64,000 nucleotides of DNA from the NCBI RefSeq assembly GCF_949987515.2, contig NC_082696.1, positions 62,876,447 through 62,940,446 of the forward strand, written 5' to 3'. Made by a program: the position numbers and the translations under genes. The stretch comes from Delphinus delphis (taxonomy: Eukaryota; Chordata; Mammalia; Artiodactyla; Delphinidae). Positions 60,755 through 64,000 of the stretch are shown one piece after another. Below the pieces are notes generated by a model. That model saw only the letters and a list, made by a program, of their open reading frames with translations, was not told the origin of the DNA and did not search any database. Each line of letters starts with the position of its first letter. Position 1 is the first letter of the stretch.

Positions 60755-61460
60755 TTTGTATCAGTCAGGAGACAAAATAAAATTAGGTAACTTAACAGAA
60801 ACAATATATGTAAAGAATTGTTAGTTAGGTATTGAAGAATGAAAAAAGGCAAAAAGAAAAATTAAGTTATTATAGAAGGACTGTCAACAGTCTGCAGCTA
60901 CCATCCTAGGGCTTCGGGAAGGAGTGCAAATGTATAAACTTGGAGTAGGCGCCCTGCAGAGTTGAAACTCAGACCTCAGAGAAGGGACCACTGCTTGACC
61001 TAAACTGGTATCTCTTAGCTTGGAGGAGAAATGTCACCGGACTAGGACCCAGAACCCTGAAGAGGGATACTGAACAACATCAGAAGGTGCTGGAGTTTCT
61101 GCAGGCACACACCAAGGCTGGTGTTGAAAGTGTTGAAAGACTGCAAACTCCCTTCAACATTTTACTAAAGCAAACTAGTGCCTCCAAAGGGAAGAGGTGA
61201 GAAGAGGCCAAGGTGATGCTGATAGGGACAGGAAGCCAACAGCGAGCAAACAAAATGAAACAAGTCCCTCTTCCTCCTTCATCCTTACAGCTCCCTTTTG
61301 TGCTTCCTACTGGCCAACACAAACAGAGAGGCAACTGCAAAGCTGACAGATTTCCAACCCCAGCATCACAGAACACTCTAGAAGAGAGAGTTTGAGCTGA
61401 GAGGCAATGGCTGAGAGGCAATGACTTAATAACTGGCATAGGGTAACAGCCAGAAAATCA
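60755..61460 (+). repeat. Possible old LTR-like repeat, unclassified
   Basis: 'atcagtcaggagacaaaata', 'tctgcagctaccatcctagg', 'aaactcagacctcagagaag', 'gaaggtgctggagtttctgc' and 'gacaggaagccaacagcgag' resemble in order a mammalian medium-reiterated repeat I recall but cannot name. It is GC-richer than its flanks. The 119-codon minus-strand frame (61080-61439) lies in it and is probably not a gene. Confidence 0.4.
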
Positions 61461-61729
61461 ATTACACTCCTTTAGTGAAAACACAGTTTCAGAGTTTTCA
61501 CTGTACACCAGGCCCTGTGTGAGGCTAGTCTGCCTTAACTGCAGGTAAGTTTTAGTCATATTTCTAATAGGGCATTTAATATGACAAAGAAAGCAATTAT
61601 AATATTATGTAAGAAGTGCCATGATAAAGGTAATAATATGGGACTTTTAGAGTGGCATTTAGACAAGAAAAATAAAGTATCCAAATTGGAAAGGAAGAAT
61701 TAAACTGTAACTATTTGTCAGGGGCATGA

Positions 61730-63442
61730 TTTTATATATAGGAAAATTTAAAAACTCATCAAGAATCTGTTAGAACTAATAAACAAATTCAGTAAAGTTA
61801 CAGAACACAAAATCAATATGCAAAAATCTGTTGCATTTCCATACACTAGTAACAAATTATCAGGAAGAGAAATTAAGAAAACAATCCCATTTACAACTGC
61901 ATCTAAAAGAGTGTAATACCAAAAAATAAATTTAACCAAGGAGGTTAAAGATCTGTATACTGAGAACTACAAAACATTAATGAAAGAAATTGAAGAGGAC
62001 ACAAATAAATGAAAACGTATTCTGTGCTCATGAACTGGAAGAATTAATATTGTTATAAGGCCCATACTACCCAAAGCAATGTATAGATTCAGTGCAAACC
62101 CTATCAAAATCCCAATGGTATTTTTCACAGAAATAGAAGAAACAATTTTAAATTTGTATGGAACCAAATACAAATTTGTACAAATGCAAAACCAAGTACA
62201 AATAGCCAAAGCAATCTTGAGAAAGAAAAAAAAAAAAGGACAATGCTGGAGGCATCATGGTCTCTGATTTCAATCTATATTACAAAGCTATAGTGATTAA
62301 AACAGTATGGTATTGGCATTAAAAGCAGACACATAGATCAAAGGAACAGAATAACAAGCCCAGAAATAAACCTATGTTTATATGGTCAATTAATTTATGA
62401 CAAAGGGGCCAAAAATACAGTGGGGAAGGAACAAGCTCTTCAATAAATAGCATTGGAAAAATTAGACAGCCACATGCAAAAGAATTAAATTGGACCACAA
62501 CAAAAATTAACTCAAAATGGATTAAAGACTTGAATGTAATATCTGAAACCATAAAACTCCTGGAAGAAAACATAGGCAGTAAACCCCTTGACATAGGTCT
62601 TGGTAATGAGTTTTTGAATCTGACACTCAAAGTGAAAGCAACAGAAGCAGAAATAAACAAGTGAAACTACATCAAACTAAAAAGTTTCTGCACAGCAAAG
62701 GAAACCATCAACCAAATGAAAAGGCAACATATTGAATGAGAGAAAATATTTGCAAATTATTATATATTATGTACATATATATAACTATATATCTGATAAT
62801 AAGCTAATATCCAAAACATATGAAGAACCCATACAACTGAATAGCAAAAAATAAAATAAAATGAAATGTTTCAGTTAAATAAGGGGCAGAAGATCTGAAT
62901 AGATAATTTTCCAAAGAAGCATACAGATGGCAAACAGGTACATGAAAAGATGCTCAGCATCATTAATCATATGGAAATGCAAATCAAAGGCATAATGAGA
63001 TATCACATCACACCTGTTAGAATGGCTGTTACCAAAAATACAAGAAATCAGAAGTGTTGATGAGTATGTGGAGAAAAGAACCCTTGAGCACTGTTGGTGG
63101 GATTAAATTGGTACAGCCGCTATGGAAAACAACATGAGGTTTCTTAAAAAATTAAAAATAGAACTACCATATGATCCAACAATTCCACTTCTGAGTATTT
63201 ATCCAAATAAATCAAAAACACAAATTTGAAAATACATATGTACCCCCATGTTCATTGCAACATTATTTACAGTATCCACTATATGGAAACAACCTAAGTG
63301 TCCATTGATGGATGAATAGATAAAGAAATTGTGGTATACATATACAATGGAATAGCATTCAGCCATAAAAAAGAAAGAAATCTGTGTTTGTGACATGATG
63401 GATGGACATTAAGAGCGTTATGCTAAGTGAAGGACATAGAGG
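61730..63442 (+). mobile_element. Old L1, ORF2 RT-to-end region, first part of a split copy
   Basis: From 'gaatctgttagaactaataa' it follows ORF2 in order: 'aacaatcccatttacaactg', 'agcaatgtatagattcagtg', 'agtatggtattggcattaaa', 'caccataaaactcctggaag'-type text near 62548, 'tttctgcacagcaaaggaaa', 'atgatccaacaattccactt' and 'tgtggtatacatatacaatg'. Frames are broken by stops and indels but similarity is higher than in the L1s near 21-26 kb. A SINE interrupts it at 63443. Confidence 0.92.
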
Positions 63443-63452
63443 GACAAATACC

Positions 63453-63630
63453 GGGACTTCCCTGGTGGTCCACTGGTTAAGAATCTGCCTTCCAATGCAG
63501 GGGACGTGGGTTCGATCCCTGGTCAGGGAACTAAGATCCCACATGCCGCTGGGGAGTTAAGCCCGCACGCCACACCTAGAGAAGCCTGCACTCCCCAATG
63601 AAGACCCAGCGCAGCCAAAAAAAAAACAAA
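63453..63630 (+). mobile_element. tRNA-derived SINE inserted in an L1
   Basis: It starts GGGACTTCCCTGGTGGTCCA, has the B box GGTTCGATCCC, and ends in 'cagcgcagcc' plus an A-tail. Perfect 10-bp target duplications GACAAATACC lie at 63443-63452 and 63631-63640, and the L1 continues beyond. Confidence 0.95.
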
Positions 63631-63640
63631 GACAAATACC

Positions 63641-63800
63641 ACATGACCTCTCATATATGAAAACTAAAAACAAACAAGCAAAACACAAGCTTCTAGATAC
63701 AGAAAACAGATTGGTGGTTGCTAGAGGCAGGAAGTGGAAGTTGGGGGAAATGCATAAACTTTTTTTCAGCTTAAATAAATTGAGAAAAGGGGATAAGGGG
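63641..63800 (+). mobile_element. L1 3' end, second part of a split copy
   Basis: 'acatgacctctcatatatga', 'ctagatacagaaaacagatt' and 'ggtggttgctagaggcagga' continue the L1 after the SINE. The 3' edge is approximate. Confidence 0.8.
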
Positions 63801-64000
63801 GCATGTGGTTGGTGAAATGTAGGTCCCTTGCCCTGCTCTACCTGTCAGAGGAAAAAAGTCTTTGACCCTTTTGTCTCTCCTTGAACCTTGGCTCCCTCCA
63901 AGATTTACATAATGGAGACTTTATTCCCAAATAAGTTAAACATTTGTATTTTGGCCCTGAAATATGCTCACTAAAAATTATCCCTTTGGCAATCCAACAT
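63801..64000. other. Window end, nothing recognised
   Basis: No gene or secure repeat is seen in the last 200 bases. Confidence 0.5.

Noticed and set aside
61080..61439. 119-codon minus-strand frame as a gene
   Set aside because: It sits in a GC-richer block that resembles an old repeat; no domain is recognisable.
1..64000. CRISPR array, operon, plasmid or phage features
   Set aside because: No spaced direct-repeat array or dense coding is present; composition and repeats are mammalian.

Overview
This window reads as a transposable-element-rich, AT-rich stretch of mammalian nuclear DNA with no intact protein-coding gene. The tRNA-derived SINEs (both the short type and the CHR-2 type, with its conserved opening and the terminal GCGTACCGC box before the A-tail) and the L1 3' ends fit a cetartiodactyl, most likely a cetacean. 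Ancient L2, MIR, MLT1, MER1, MER2/Tigger and L1M remnants are shared across eutherians. The setting could be a gene desert or a large intron; the sequence alone cannot decide. All family names come from recognising consensus sequences by eye, not from a search.

Layout. 1-6.2 kb is mostly non-repetitive, with a 34-bp L1 stub, a G-run and an enhancer-like block. 6.2-10 kb holds MIR and L2 fragments, two tRNA-derived SINEs and a GT microsatellite. 10-13 kb is largely unique. 13.1-14.8 kb has a complete MLT1-type solo LTR (5-bp target duplication) and a MER1-type hAT element (8-bp duplication). 17.4 kb has a near full-length CHR-2 SINE. 18.5-21.0 kb is an old L1 split by an MLT1 LTR. 21.0-26.3 kb is an older, more decayed L1-rich zone. 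Inside it, on the minus strand, lies the most interesting object: a degraded hAT-superfamily transposase gene (about 22.13-23.83 kb) that still shows an N-terminal zinc-finger remnant, core blocks and a C-terminal dimerisation-like end.

26.7-31.5 kb carries three 5'-truncated minus-strand L1 copies, each with clear target duplications. 31.5-40 kb is AT-rich with old LINE remnants. 39.9-42.6 kb is an L1M/HAL1-like LINE interrupted by another L1, both on the minus strand. 43.0-45.1 kb has a long SINE and the youngest-looking L1 (199 open codons of the ORF2 C-terminus). 47-57 kb has MLT1 LTRs, a Tigger/MER2-like element, a hAT element, an L2 interrupted by an LTR-like insertion, and a long unique stretch with enhancer-like composition. 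57-64 kb has two more SINEs with perfect target duplications and a plus-strand L1 that contains a further SINE.

No tRNA or rRNA gene, CRISPR array, operon or live promoter was found. Nearly all open frames are remnants of mobile elements or chance AT-rich frames. The window is mainly useful as a record of nested insertions that gives relative ages.
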